From the NCBI GenBank assembly GCA_904501915.1, contig CAJGCV010000022.1, positions 1-24,218 on the forward strand: DNA of 24,218 bases. The letters run 5' to 3'. A program made the translations under genes and the position numbers. This document shows positions 18,901 to 24,218 of the stretch, piece after piece. The notes under the pieces were generated by a model that saw only the letters and a program-made list of their open reading frames with translations, did no database searches and was not told the origin of the DNA. Within the stretch, counting starts at the first letter, position 1; the number at the start of each line of letters is the position of its first letter. The DNA is from an uncultured Akkermansia sp. (GTDB lineage Bacteria > Verrucomicrobiota > Verrucomicrobiia > Verrucomicrobiales > Akkermansiaceae).

Positions 18901-20723
18901 TGGGCATCGGCGGACTGACTAGTAACAGTACTTCTGGCATCGCCGCCTTCCAGACCGGCAATGGTGACATCATTGCGCACGTTGAGAATAGTTAGAGAAG
19001 CATCGGTTCCCGTCGAGGTCGAATGACCAGGGCCCTTGGTGGGTGTCATGTCAAACACGACATTGGCCCAGGCTGAGGAATCCCCCTTTGCGCCGAGGTC
19101 CAGCTCGATAATGCCGCCTTGCGATGCGCCAAGGTTCACCGTGCCTGAGAACCAGTCACTGCTGGATACGCCGGCATCGTTGAATGTGTAAATCGAGGCC
19201 TGGTTACTGGCGCCATGGGCCAGGAAGGTGACCGCACCGCTGCCGGCCAGCTTACCCATGTTGAATAGTGTCCCCTGGGGAAGATAGGAACCGATGTAGG
19301 CAATGGTCGTTTCAGGCACGACATAAATAGTCCCGCCGTACAGATTCTTGCTGCCTCCTATGTACAGTTTGTCTCCCTGCCCGATTTCAATACCGGTAAT
19401 TGTACCCGTTACACCGCCGGCAGCCGTTGCAGTATTCGAACGGAATGAGCCTAAGGCACTCGAACCTTTCCAGTACGTGGCTGTACCTGTGCCTTTGTTG
19501 TTAGAAATGGAGGTCCATGATGTACTGGTTCCATTATATGACCCCGGGGTCTTCGTGGTATACTTATAGTTGTTATTATTTTTACCAGTGCGGGTAATGG
19601 TGGTGTTTCCGCTAGCCGTCGTTCCGTTGTTATCGGTAAAATAAAAGGCGGCTGTATCAGTCACCTCCGTGTAGCCGGGGTTGAGCGCCAGCGGCTCGGC
19701 CGCCGCCCGGGCCATGCTGAAACGCATGGGCGACAGGCTGAAGGTGGAGCCCCCCTCGCCCGCTCCAGGCATGGAGGGAGAGGTGGCTGCCGACTCGTCA
19801 TCCTGAGCGGTGGTTTTCTTCTTGTTTTCCTCAAGAGTTTCTTCCTCTTCAACGGGCTGATTCTTGACACCGGAAGTGCCGGAACCTACGGTCCGGGTCA
19901 CTTTCCGCGGCGCCTGACGGTAGCGCACGCGCCCGCCCATGCCGGCCCCCCAGGGGGCTTTGTAGCCCACCAGCTCGTGCTTCACGATGCGGTCACGGTA
20001 TGTCTTGAACAATGCATCGCGATAGGCTGCAAAGGCATTGAAATCATGCTGCAGAGCATCCACGAAGCGCTCCATGAGTTCATCGTTCCTCCCGATGCTC
20101 CTGACTCGGGATGTCCCCGACATAGCGCGGAGACGGTTGGCAATCTGCTCCAGCAGAGCCCGGCCATCATCCGTCTCCATATAACGGGCATCTGCCAAGA
20201 GCTCCTGCAGCGCAAAGCGCAGCTCGGATTCAGTAAACTGCTGCTCAGAGTCGGTATCTGCCAGGCGGGCAAGCAAAGCCTCCAGGTCTGAGCCGGAGCT
20301 GGAAAAATCGCGTTTCAGCCAATGGCGGCGGTACACGGTAGCCCAGGCCAGTTCGTATGCCACAGCCATGGGTTTCCCATCCTCGATGTACTGCTGTGCC
20401 AGGGCCACGGCTTCTTCCCGGAGAATACGCTCGCGTTCAGCGCGGGCTTCCCGCATCATGGGCGTCCAGTACGCCTCATCGCGGACTTCCTCGTACTTTT
20501 CACCTTTCTCGCCGATTACGCGGATAACCCGCGTGGTATCGTTCTGAACGGCAGGCAGTTCATCCTCGTACACCCACCAGTAATTGAGCAGCGGCTGGTC
20601 CTGAGCCGAGACTCCACCCATACATAATGCCGCGGCAAAATAGCGCAACCAGGAACCACACCCTGCCCCGCTGCGCTGCGAAGCAAAGTGCACACTCACA
20701 CTGTTCCTGTCTTGCGAAACCAT
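9981..20723 (-). CDS. Giant exported beta-solenoid protein with PEP-CTERM sorting tail
   Basis: 3580 residues. Residues 1-41 form an export signal with a long polar start and a hydrophobic core (WLRYFAAALCMGGVSAQ). About 75-260 is charged and helical; 265-320 is a linker with Glu- and Lys-runs. From about 345 on the protein is Gly/Thr/Asn/Asp-rich beta-strand sequence typical of right-handed solenoids, including autotransporter-associated strand repeats near 1725-1765 (NTFSGGIDVQDGGLYLAAEG) and 2648-2695 (NSYSGGSILQGGRLVMQHE). Four diverged copies of a larger module start near 521, 1198, 1941 and 2798. The C-terminus is a PEP-CTERM tail: PEP at 3557-3559, a short hydrophobic helix, then RRRRK. 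No C-terminal outer-membrane barrel is present, so exosortase-dependent sorting to the surface is the likely route. Role inferred as adhesin or surface scaffold. Cysteines are rare. The start is supported by a strong promoter 33 bases upstream. Confidence 0.9.
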   Translation of the reverse strand: MVSQDRNSVSVHFASQRSGAGCGSWLRYFAAALCMGGVSAQDQPLLNYWWVYEDELPAVQNDTTRVIRVIGEKGEKYEEVRDEAYWTPMMREARAERERILREEAVALAQQYIEDGKPMAVAYELAWATVYRRHWLKRDFSSSGSDLEALLARLADTDSEQQFTESELRFALQELLADARYMETDDGRALLEQIANRLRAMSGTSRVRSIGRNDELMERFVDALQHDFNAFAAYRDALFKTYRDRIVKHELVGYKAPWGAGMGGRVRYRQAPRKVTRTVGSGTSGVKNQPVEEEETLEENKKKTTAQDDESAATSPSMPGAGEGGSTFSLSPMRFSMARAAAEPLALNPGYTEVTDTAAFYFTDNNGTTASGNTTITRTGKNNNNYKYTTKTPGSYNGTSTSWTSISNNKGTGTATYWKGSSALGSFRSNTATAAGGVTGTITGIEIGQGDKLYIGGSKNLYGGTIYVVPETTIAYIGSYLPQGTLFNMGKLAGSGAVTFLAHGASNQASIYTFNDAGVSSSDWFSGTVNLGASQGGIIELDLGAKGDSSAWANVVFDMTPTKGPGHSTSTGTDASLTILNVRNDVTIAGLEGGDARSTVTSQSADAQAGNVFYNLTLGSENADADYDYVYSGTFNGRYYTSATASQASTSSIDLIKVGNNQQTITQSITKDANRLHSIEVQGGELRFDADEKYYDEIYDQSVTVRYASVSGGKLLASNLYVFGEEVDEPSLNITGGELHVNNSIIVSPNLINQEEISSAGTMGVSGGAKVTAAHVLVDKALEVSGAGTRLTVSGKTEHDVEKSGWINAGSMAITAGAHVVAENVNVINWLEIGQGGTTAGTPTLTVSGDLEAGQLRLRSNGLLETGDSAISLNSAHLHGGATWKLQGSHNQLLNEMELEDIFVNGDGIHLTSANTVTRDAGNPDTIPSDSPVLTLPKIINVSGGNWTNPDTPLFELSGVTLDFCEDVIISGLNFQLKEDHDNPMVITLASTDAVAGGWFKDSSYTDTSVASVRFSQGGYLWHGALSYDENNNIVATILHKTEQPFILGSGSLTYIEMRQNATAPALPHLAYTDGKWNNGWTGKEFPSSDLLKFSNVQLAGGANLYLGEDLTVVYDANDPTKVVADYRPDRNFGGKITVNPGDAPAYLHGQIADWGKWTLHGQLAGGGELVLVAHNGSAASNNDNNRASSFVFTSTSTPEDWFDGTLYIDDPTGGIVQLHVGNVNIAEQGDTRWKDTLIDLSHTDMKDAATGATDTGERATHVLAVEGDTTLRGLSGTDAHATVVSTQREQGNLPSVQLTLGADNSAIYTYAGIIGKGTYYQGGDADAAAQTNCYTTRTGSLNLTKIGTNTQEFSGSAYLDAVEVQGGTLVFSGVADVNFLTVRDGATLQTGKNLTADVITLEGGATWLSESSISQTNTADSLTTIYLTDIFQDGVVHSITIGSATNTPITWEPAQNMGMAAAGTWFDNADAIFKIAATETGTPSVTLQIGSKPRVIAGLNGVTAGSMVALYSGVKEGAYTNLSNKDNLVMVEDGNGNFYDAWYVQTGDTIYLKLDDKMGDYGIVVPKPTPELSTITGYIWSGEQNGTTVPNDVHYINMTLGNIWKADDAYNTGWHEQRAEGSAVTDIGKYVNGNAVYFLDVNVHGWEELGYRDYTASEAEGEYAAERKVDIRGNVAPGKIFIDADHNLGYVNSSGEAKMEYAYAFVSTDNSGCITDIDKSNPTSITKTGDGLLVLNLRNTFSGGIDVQDGGLYLAAEGAAGTGTLTFHTDEVWSQKVVGPNSTLSVDQERTGAELMICYPFSDDAVSAFRLSEVANDIVLTSSNNDKGGFFTITFAYASFNSDSGGDHSNLPRHWRNVSFSGALIGAGYETTDASGKTSWVNTSKDDTIVLTGYSSTWSNADDQSYVTVLTLNEDSVEDADKNGIGDAYRYVTSSTGANQVVNRFQGTVVMKNTINTSPIASNRLWREENGRKVDGRTAGTVQVTLKGDKLVEAHLNMTRENVISSYDEGYDSNDDREADPRQTYNNILVLNGNANIRGLSAGFLGSGWDYKESSATSGTTSRVFEDVLPQNDEVWHVRVLTAGENTLQLGTYGDTANTETYVYSGAMGFAQAYTGTSQGHIPWGDGFFNHTNPDWKYGGHEMGTETLNLVKSSASTQFIHTALLDDVSLYEGTLGFNNLELKGNLNLAGKTTLILGATGQIDDKNTWNKIDEKSSSVMSSTYEKRLTSDTVTVGAGKTLTVITQSTQMRGDKEVPTTAFVKGMDDDSQGHVTMEAGSTLTFRTNDILPYALQAEASTGENGDVILTWPTTAEYEASIVPLLDIDGTLTINALDKLTVTLTGTNFSVDAFSNKKYYLSAADEIRIYGQTGEDWRGNPTYGYLDETHFGSRTISLGYGYFGTLYTVGTEGSSINDGDYAVNRDYLVMSITGDPRRTWSGNLTSSSEEHPAHAWFDTPTAPPDNVYDYRWKENKAFQEGLVVLFGNLYEPVEWTETSELNSDQTVRVKADQLNPGTTVQQVAAEYNFAIDRHSLETTYTDAQKAAAEKAGINLDYQAVRVDGKVAPFSIILNSEYYKYAQDGEGNYTVLVLNEDGGSLHEDNTNYYFYTTGELIVNDDGDVISDTRGRIVDADPGILEKHNFDGAWKTMLHKSGSGTTVMALDNSYSGGSILQGGRLVMQHENALGTGTITLMNGAMLQGDFLDDNLADSGNNYLGKAMDTTTIHNHVVVNVYADPENPDYNAIIDGRIANSYDKKLVLTTLAGEADTVLQLNGVGLSAAKSKELYGRDDMYRYGVFKVLDPSGFRGTVTMVGHEWGAEGLDAAVPGRVQLDIMSTTKSDDGADWTSATIDLSVNEGTERTVLALDATGEVDPDKGYEWCVLDSITGSINTAGGTSSVLNISAHNPVTLVLKGMRDGDYHGVMGYGDFQVAVNYGGYDEELQGSEQHHYGAKGYGSLNLIKQGAGKTQHVRRAWLNQVEIQGGDFHVEEALVASLLKAGGGTRIMVGGEHVHSLYALTVGAGGVLAMNTDFDVSGTKQDAWAGITAGTTAGDTTNKAGWVLLENGSTLSARQDWYTRKQVDIATGAHVTINTHNFTIDPYILTDECKDEKFLAQREYSHIIQLLGKVSGSNVNLTLNNWKTDPSNQNNPDAELRNEVSRDIGYVALNDLNDFSGSSHVTVEDMTVLQILNHNGGVKSDVDITVAGKNATLQILDQVTSYESSDSPVRSNKMVQYIDELTLGADSGDASSDPYKRENNGQLLLGGMEQTTLTQSSGQRLTAPDMAGMQVTVTSRHDGSGNQGKVNYLNVDMTGTAVNMGGTTTQKAQFINTHVDMENMQVAHKVHHAEVTNSLIHLQKMASVNLADVVTVDAKSSVHGGYVVDANDITPDDPCIVRGVTGLIESGGPVRAAEVGSSTHLNEVSTSVSTHVHMTFADFKNNDPNNNVFQAGDSQILVLMTEQFKGVDVSGNGLTIQLQVDNWVSLAHQTGADYIAIQMGGGTGQFHYEVDLSNFGRLLDSQFVLRDSHGNQMTGMWVTATDVWSATGQEVSPHMLYFIIPEPATATLSLLALAALCARRRRKA

Positions 20724-21037
20724 AAATTATTCTTACATCAATGGAGCGTGCGGGGAGTATACTCCTGTATTCGTGCTTTGTCTAGCTTTTTACTCTATGT
20801 GGACAGGTAAATCACTTTCCAACATATTGTATACCCACCCCATTACCCCCCCCCAGACAACACTATATATTGAGGTATTGCATTTTTTCCACACAAGCAT
20901 TCCCGCGCCGTCAGAAAAGATTGCAACACATTGTTACACAAAGCGCTGGAATCAGCAGGCAGAAAGATTACCCCGCCTTTGTCATATTTTACAAAAAAAA
21001 CAAGTAGGAGGCCCTCTTCATGATGCAGGACTTGCAC
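20724..21037. other. AT-rich intergenic region upstream of the giant gene
   Basis: No gene is supported in these 314 bases. The region holds the promoter of the giant protein gene (20756-20784), a run of nine C at 20846-20854, the TATA-rich words around 20829 and 20863, and a run of eight A at 20993-21000 just past the end of the ABC gene. Read on the minus strand the latter is a U run preceded by a weak CAAGT/ACTTG stem, possibly a poor terminator for the ABC gene. Confidence 0.5.
20756..20784 (-). promoter_or_regulatory. Promoter of the giant surface-protein gene
   Basis: On the minus strand TAGACA (20784-20779), a 17-bp spacer and TATACT (20761-20756) each match 5 of 6 sigma70 consensus bases. 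The ATG is 32 bases after the -10, giving a leader of about 26 bases. The best promoter match in the window. Confidence 0.65.
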
Positions 21038-22051
21038 CTATTGGTAGATATCTACGCCCAGACGCTGCAAATCAGTCAACGAAACAGCGCAGGGGTCGGG
21101 CGCAACCCAATGCCCGGGCTCGAGCTCCCGCGGGGTAAGATCCATACCAATCGTGGCCTCAAGATAGGGGTGGTTGATACGCCGACCGAAGGCACTGCCC
21201 GGCGGCGGGTCGATGGGCGAGGGAACATCCCCCGGCAGAATGGGAGTGCGACGGCGGTCCGTGGGGTCCGGGGTGGGTATGGCTGACAACAGCGCGCGCG
21301 TGTAGGCGTGGCAGGGGCGGTCGTACAGCTTGTCTGCATCCGCCATTTCCACAATCTTGCCCATGTACATGACCGCCACACGGTCAGATATATGACGAAC
21401 AACCGACAAATCGTGCGATATGAACAGATAAGCCAGATTCAGTTCCTGCTGCAGCGTGAGCAGCAGGTTGAGCACCTGGCTCTGCACCGAAACATCGAGC
21501 GCACTGACGGGTTCATCCAGCACAAGGAGGCGCGGATCCATAGCCAGGGCTCGCGCAATACCTATGCGCTGCTTCTGCCCACCGGAGAATTCGTGGGGGA
21601 ACTTTTCCAGAGCCGTGGTGGGCAGCCCCACCATATCGAGCAGTTCGATAATGCGGCGACGGCGGCTGCCGCGGGAGCCTATGCCGTGTATATTGAGCGG
21701 CTCCGCAATAAGATGACGCACTGTCATGCGCGGGTTCAGCGAACCGGCAGGGTCCTGGAACACCATCTGCACCTTCCGGCGAAACCGGCGCATACGCCAT
21801 TCGGAACGGTGCGTCACATTCTGCCCCAGTATGCGGATTTCTCCATCCGTTGGCTCCAGCAGGCGCACAATACAGCGGCCCAATGTGCTTTTACCGCAGC
21901 CGCTCTCACCCACCAGCCCCAGGGTTTCACCAGGTGCAATGCTCAGCGAGACATCATCCACGGCCTTCAGCGTGCCAACGCGGCGGCGGAATGCCCCGCC
22001 ATGCACAGGAAAGTGCATACAAAGCCTGCTGATTTCGAGGATGTTCTTCAT
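21038..22051 (-). CDS. OppF/DppF-type oligopeptide ABC transporter ATP-binding protein
   Basis: 337 residues. Walker A GLVGESGCGKST (45-56), Q-loop VFQDP (Q99), signature FSGGQKQR (155-162), Walker B LLVLDEP (175-181) and switch histidine ISHDLS (H213) are intact, so the ATPase should be active. The EPLNIH segment, the HAYTRALLSAIP tail and the closing GHWVAPDP are typical of the peptide/nickel OppD/F subfamily. In that tail the Cys-rich motif usual in the subfamily (GCRFHPRCPYA...C) is replaced by GSAFGRRINHPYLEATIGMD, without cysteines. It would energise import of oligopeptides from the inner face of the membrane, but no permease, binding protein or OppD partner lies in the window. It follows hemC by 56 bases on the same strand and may be co-transcribed. 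Confidence 0.9.
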   Translation of the reverse strand: MKNILEISRLCMHFPVHGGAFRRRVGTLKAVDDVSLSIAPGETLGLVGESGCGKSTLGRCIVRLLEPTDGEIRILGQNVTHRSEWRMRRFRRKVQMVFQDPAGSLNPRMTVRHLIAEPLNIHGIGSRGSRRRRIIELLDMVGLPTTALEKFPHEFSGGQKQRIGIARALAMDPRLLVLDEPVSALDVSVQSQVLNLLLTLQQELNLAYLFISHDLSVVRHISDRVAVMYMGKIVEMADADKLYDRPCHAYTRALLSAIPTPDPTDRRRTPILPGDVPSPIDPPPGSAFGRRINHPYLEATIGMDLTPRELEPGHWVAPDPCAVSLTDLQRLGVDIYQ

Positions 22052-22107
22052 ATTGACTCGCTGCGCGATACTCTACCACTTCAGCCCTGGCAATGCAAGC
22101 TGGAATT

Positions 22108-23037
22108 TCAGGCAACAGGGTTTCCCGCTGCCAGCAATCTGCCATGCAGGCGGCGAGCCACCTCCTCGGCATCATCCCCGGTTTCTGCGAGACGGATAAA
22201 ATGTTCCGCATCGGCATAATGCACCACGTGCAGGGTCAGGCTGCCATCGGGGGTCAGTTCTGCGTAGCCGCCCACCGGGACCGAGCAATCAGCCTGCAGC
22301 AGATTCAGGAATGCGCGCTCACAGGTGATGCAACGGTAGGTGGGCGCATGATTCACGCGCGCCAGCATGGCAGAGGTGGCAGCATCGCCACGGCGGCATT
22401 CCAGAGCAATAGCCCCCTGCCCCAGCGCCGGGGGAAACTCCTCCACCGGCAGCCCCTGCACCTGCAGCTGCACACCATTCACGGCAAATGAATCATGGTC
22501 ATACCCCAGTCGGTTAAGCCCGGCGCGCGCCAGAAGGGTGGCTGTCACCTCCGGGGATTCCACCAGCTTGCGCAGGCGCGTGGCCACATTACCCCGCACC
22601 GGCACGGTGCGGGCTGCGCCCTTCCAATACGTATGCACCAGATGCGCACGGCGCACGCTGCCCGTGGCAATGAGCGGATGTTCACTCGGTTTCTTGACCA
22701 CCAGCACATCCTGAATTTCCTCTCGCGGCAGCACAGCCGCCAACTCAAAGCGGGAATCCAGCACACCCGGCATATCTTTGAGACTGTGCACAGCGCAATC
22801 AACCTCACCTGCGGCAAGGGCTTCCTCGATGGCGGCAATGAATACCCCCTTGTCCCCCGTTCCGGTGGCGGCATTTACCTGATGCAGCGGGATATCGGTA
22901 CGCTGGTCTCCCGCAGTGGAGATGATGCGGATTTCACATTCCAGCCCGGGATTGGCCGCCTGCAAGGCTGCAATCGCCTGGTGGGTCTGAGCCAGCGCCA
23001 GCTCACTGCCTCGGGTTCCTATGCGGAGTATGCTCAT
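22108..23037 (-). CDS. hemC: Hydroxymethylbilane synthase (porphobilinogen deaminase)
   Basis: 309 residues from the ATG of MSILRIGTRGSELALAQ, the conserved family start; the in-frame extension to 23166 runs into a repeat and was rejected. The enzyme joins four porphobilinogen units into hydroxymethylbilane in heme and siroheme synthesis. Visible family landmarks: VHSLKDMP with the catalytic Asp (D88), VPVRGNVATRLRKL, and ADCSVPVGGYAE carrying C251, which holds the dipyrromethane cofactor. Length matches the family. No other heme genes are adjacent. A well-spaced promoter ends 7 bases before the ATG, implying a leaderless message. Confidence 0.95.
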   Translation of the reverse strand: MSILRIGTRGSELALAQTHQAIAALQAANPGLECEIRIISTAGDQRTDIPLHQVNAATGTGDKGVFIAAIEEALAAGEVDCAVHSLKDMPGVLDSRFELAAVLPREEIQDVLVVKKPSEHPLIATGSVRRAHLVHTYWKGAARTVPVRGNVATRLRKLVESPEVTATLLARAGLNRLGYDHDSFAVNGVQLQVQGLPVEEFPPALGQGAIALECRRGDAATSAMLARVNHAPTYRCITCERAFLNLLQADCSVPVGGYAELTPDGSLTLHVVHYADAEHFIRLAETGDDAEEVARRLHGRLLAAGNPVA

Positions 23038-23044
23038 GCCGCCT

Positions 23045-23073
23045 ATTCTAACGACTGGCACCCCATAAATCAA
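23045..23073 (-). promoter_or_regulatory. Promoter of hemC, probably giving a leaderless transcript
   Basis: On the minus strand TTGATT (23073-23068), a 17-bp spacer and TAGAAT (23050-23045; 5 of 6) end 7 bases before the hemC ATG at 23037. A transcription start about seven bases after the -10 falls on or next to the A of the start codon. Confidence 0.5.
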
Positions 23074-23104
23074 CCGCCAATAGAGACATGTAAGTGCCAT
23101 TTTT

Positions 23105-23400
23105 GAGTCTGTTTCAGATTTGCTGGCAGATATAAGCAAAGGCTGCAAAATCGAGATTGGAGGCATCTTCTCATAAATCCGGCAATTATCATGCAGCCCG
23201 ATAAATGTCTTTGTAGAGTGAATAGTGAAGAAGGAATAGTGAAAATTGTCAATACAGGCGGCCGCCTGCCTGACGGCTTACCGCCCCAATGGAGCTCAAA
23301 TTGACGGTCGCCGTCGGCTCGCTAAATCCGAATTTAGCGGGGTGAGCGAAGCGAACGAAACTTAAAAGCCCGCTGATGCGGGCGGCATATCCATAGCGAG
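23105..23400. repeat. Half-arm of the 6880-7404 repeat family, interrupted
   Basis: 23105-23207 begins with GAGTCTGTTTCAGATTTGCT and is closely similar (roughly 85-90% by eye over ~95 bases) to the reverse complement of 7310-7404. 23341-23400 is nearly identical to the reverse complement of 7231-7289. Between them about 130 bases are present here that the other copy lacks. The similarity stops at 23400. No gene is supported in the interval; it separates hemC from the IS110 remnant. Confidence 0.65.
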
Positions 23401-23630
23401 CAATCGTGCTTTGTGTCATACAAAATTGTGCAAATTTTGAAACCATAAGTCTTGAGCTCCCGGAATCTGTTTTTCTGGGAGCTGAACATTGGGGGGCTTT
23501 TGTCTCATGAGCAGGAGCAGTCGCTCACTTGACTACTATGCCAGGGGGATGCTTCGCTTCCCCCCTTACCCCCTTTGACCAGGGAGAGAGCTTCTCGCTC
23601 TCTCCCTTGGATCCCTCTCTGCGGCACTCT
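23401..23630. other. Hairpin-rich non-coding segment beside the IS110 remnant
   Basis: No gene is supported. It holds stem-loops at 23455-23483 (7-bp outer stem), 23544-23564 and 23581-23607 (perfect 11-bp stem, 5-base loop). A further one at 23641-23663 (9-bp stem) overlaps the end of the transposase frame. The last two separate purine-rich from pyrimidine-rich arms. It lies 3' of the transposase on its coding strand and may be the element's non-coding end. Confidence 0.45.
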
Positions 23631-24080
23631 CTACCTGCATGGGGAGGCTTGCGCAGCCTCCCCACACCCCACGGCGGCAACGTTCCGTTGCATCTTCTCA
23701 CGGACAATCCTTGCCACTGAGTTGATGTGTATGAGCAATTTCCTCATGCAGGCTGTCAGAGCAATAGCTCCGGAGCCTTTAACACCTTTCCCTCCTTTAC
23801 GTTCTCTTATTCTCTGGTAATAGGGGCGTAGTACAGGATTACATCGACATGCGACCATGCAAGGCATATATAGGGCTGTACGTACGTTTTTTCTGCCTCC
23901 CCGAGTATGAGCCGTTTTCTTAACAGACGTTCCGCTCTCATTCGGGATTGGTGCCAGACCCGCAAGCTTAGTGATTTTATTGCTGTTCAAAACGCCAATC
24001 TCCGGCAACAGACACAAAATTGCGCACGCTGTATTACGACCTACGCCTACAATTTTCACCACTTCTTCATAGATGGCTTT
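23631..24080 (-). pseudogene. IS110-family transposase, C-terminal remnant
   Basis: About 149 residues are readable to the stop at 23631-23633. They match the C-terminal (transposase_20) domain of IS110/IS116/IS902 transposases: IVGVGRNTACAILCLLPEIG (helix-hairpin-helix-like), KLAGLAPIPNESGT, RGGRKNVRTALYMPCMVA, NPVLRPYYQRI and ALTACMRKLL. The N-terminal RuvC-like DEDD half is missing. Homology ends near 24080, where a terminal repeat of another element begins, although the frame stays open beyond it. The GKGVKGSG stretch and the tail past the MRKLL motif are longer than usual. Cannot be active as it stands. Confidence 0.75.
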
Positions 24081-24218
24081 GGGGTCTGTTTCAAATCTGC
24101 TGGTAAAAATAGGTAAAATAGAGCATACTTGAGGGTATAGAGTTAGGATGGCTATGAAGCAGATATTCTCTATGCCCCATTGAGAACAAATGCTTAACCA
24201 AGTGCTTGCACCTGCTAC
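24081..24218 (+). mobile_element. Left end of a second insertion element (runs out of window)
   Basis: Starts with GGGGTCTGTTTCAAATCTGC, the same terminal core as at 6880 and 23105, exactly where IS110 transposase homology stops. About 100 bases of AT-rich leader follow, then a short open frame begins at 24190. This may be the autonomous relative of the non-autonomous repeats. The element family is not identified. Confidence 0.5.
24190..24218 (+). CDS. Possible start of transposase gene (3' truncated by window)
   Basis: ATG at 24190 opens MLNQVLAPA and continues to the window end. It lies about 110 bases inside the terminal repeat, the position expected for a transposase start. Too short for a family call; could be chance. 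Confidence 0.3.

Noticed and set aside
20773..21138. 121-codon plus-strand frame upstream of the giant gene
   Set aside because: It crosses the promoter region and then runs antisense into the ABC ATPase, with no recognisable sequence.
23529..23820. Plus-strand frames over the hairpins and the transposase remnant
   Set aside because: The minus strand matches the IS110 C-terminal domain; the plus frames have no motifs.

Overview
The window looks like a chromosomal segment from a Gram-negative gut-type Verrucomicrobiota bacterium, probably Akkermansia or a close relative. This rests on the moderately high GC, weak Shine-Dalgarno signals, and a giant beta-solenoid surface protein ending in a PEP-CTERM/exosortase sorting tail of the form IPEPATATLSLLALAALCAR plus an Arg cluster. 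The placement is inferred from family knowledge; no 16S gene or other marker is present.

Layout. 1-316: 3' end of an ADP-forming acyl-CoA synthetase (ATP-grasp end), closed by a clear terminator. 390-2847: a + strand cluster of three related small membrane proteins, one further small membrane protein, and a flavodoxin-like protein with two 4Fe-4S clusters. 2878-5271: a compact minus-strand operon of an RsuA-type pseudouridine synthase, an RluA-type pseudouridine synthase (ATGA overlap) and an exported thioredoxin-fold protein. 5412-6782: a TPR-repeat protein with its own promoter and terminator. 6841-8185: a gene-poor region holding a 525-bp foldback/MITE-like element with terminal inverted repeats, a possible small ORF, and a second inverted-repeat pair. 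8186-9946: a cytoplasmic GH13 alpha-amylase-family enzyme. 9981-20723: a 3580-residue exported protein on the minus strand, convergent with the GH13 gene. 21038-23037: an orphan OppF/DppF-type ABC ATPase and hemC (minus strand). 23038-24218: a mobile-element graveyard with a half-arm of the same repeat family, the 3' part of an IS110-family transposase, and the left end of another element running out of the window.

How the parts relate. The clearest functional units are the rRNA/tRNA pseudouridylation pair with the exported thioredoxin, and the small-membrane-protein/ferredoxin cluster, whose function is unknown. The giant protein is probably a surface or secreted adhesin-like solenoid delivered by Sec and an exosortase. 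It contains four diverged copies of a large module. One family of terminal repeats (core CTGTTTCAGATTTGCTG) links the repeat loci at about 6.9 kb, 23.1 kb and 24.1 kb.

Several genes (hemC, the ferredoxin gene, GH13) have good -35/-10 hexamers with 17-bp spacing ending only 8-15 bases before the ATG, which suggests leaderless or very short-leader transcripts. All promoter calls are by eye.
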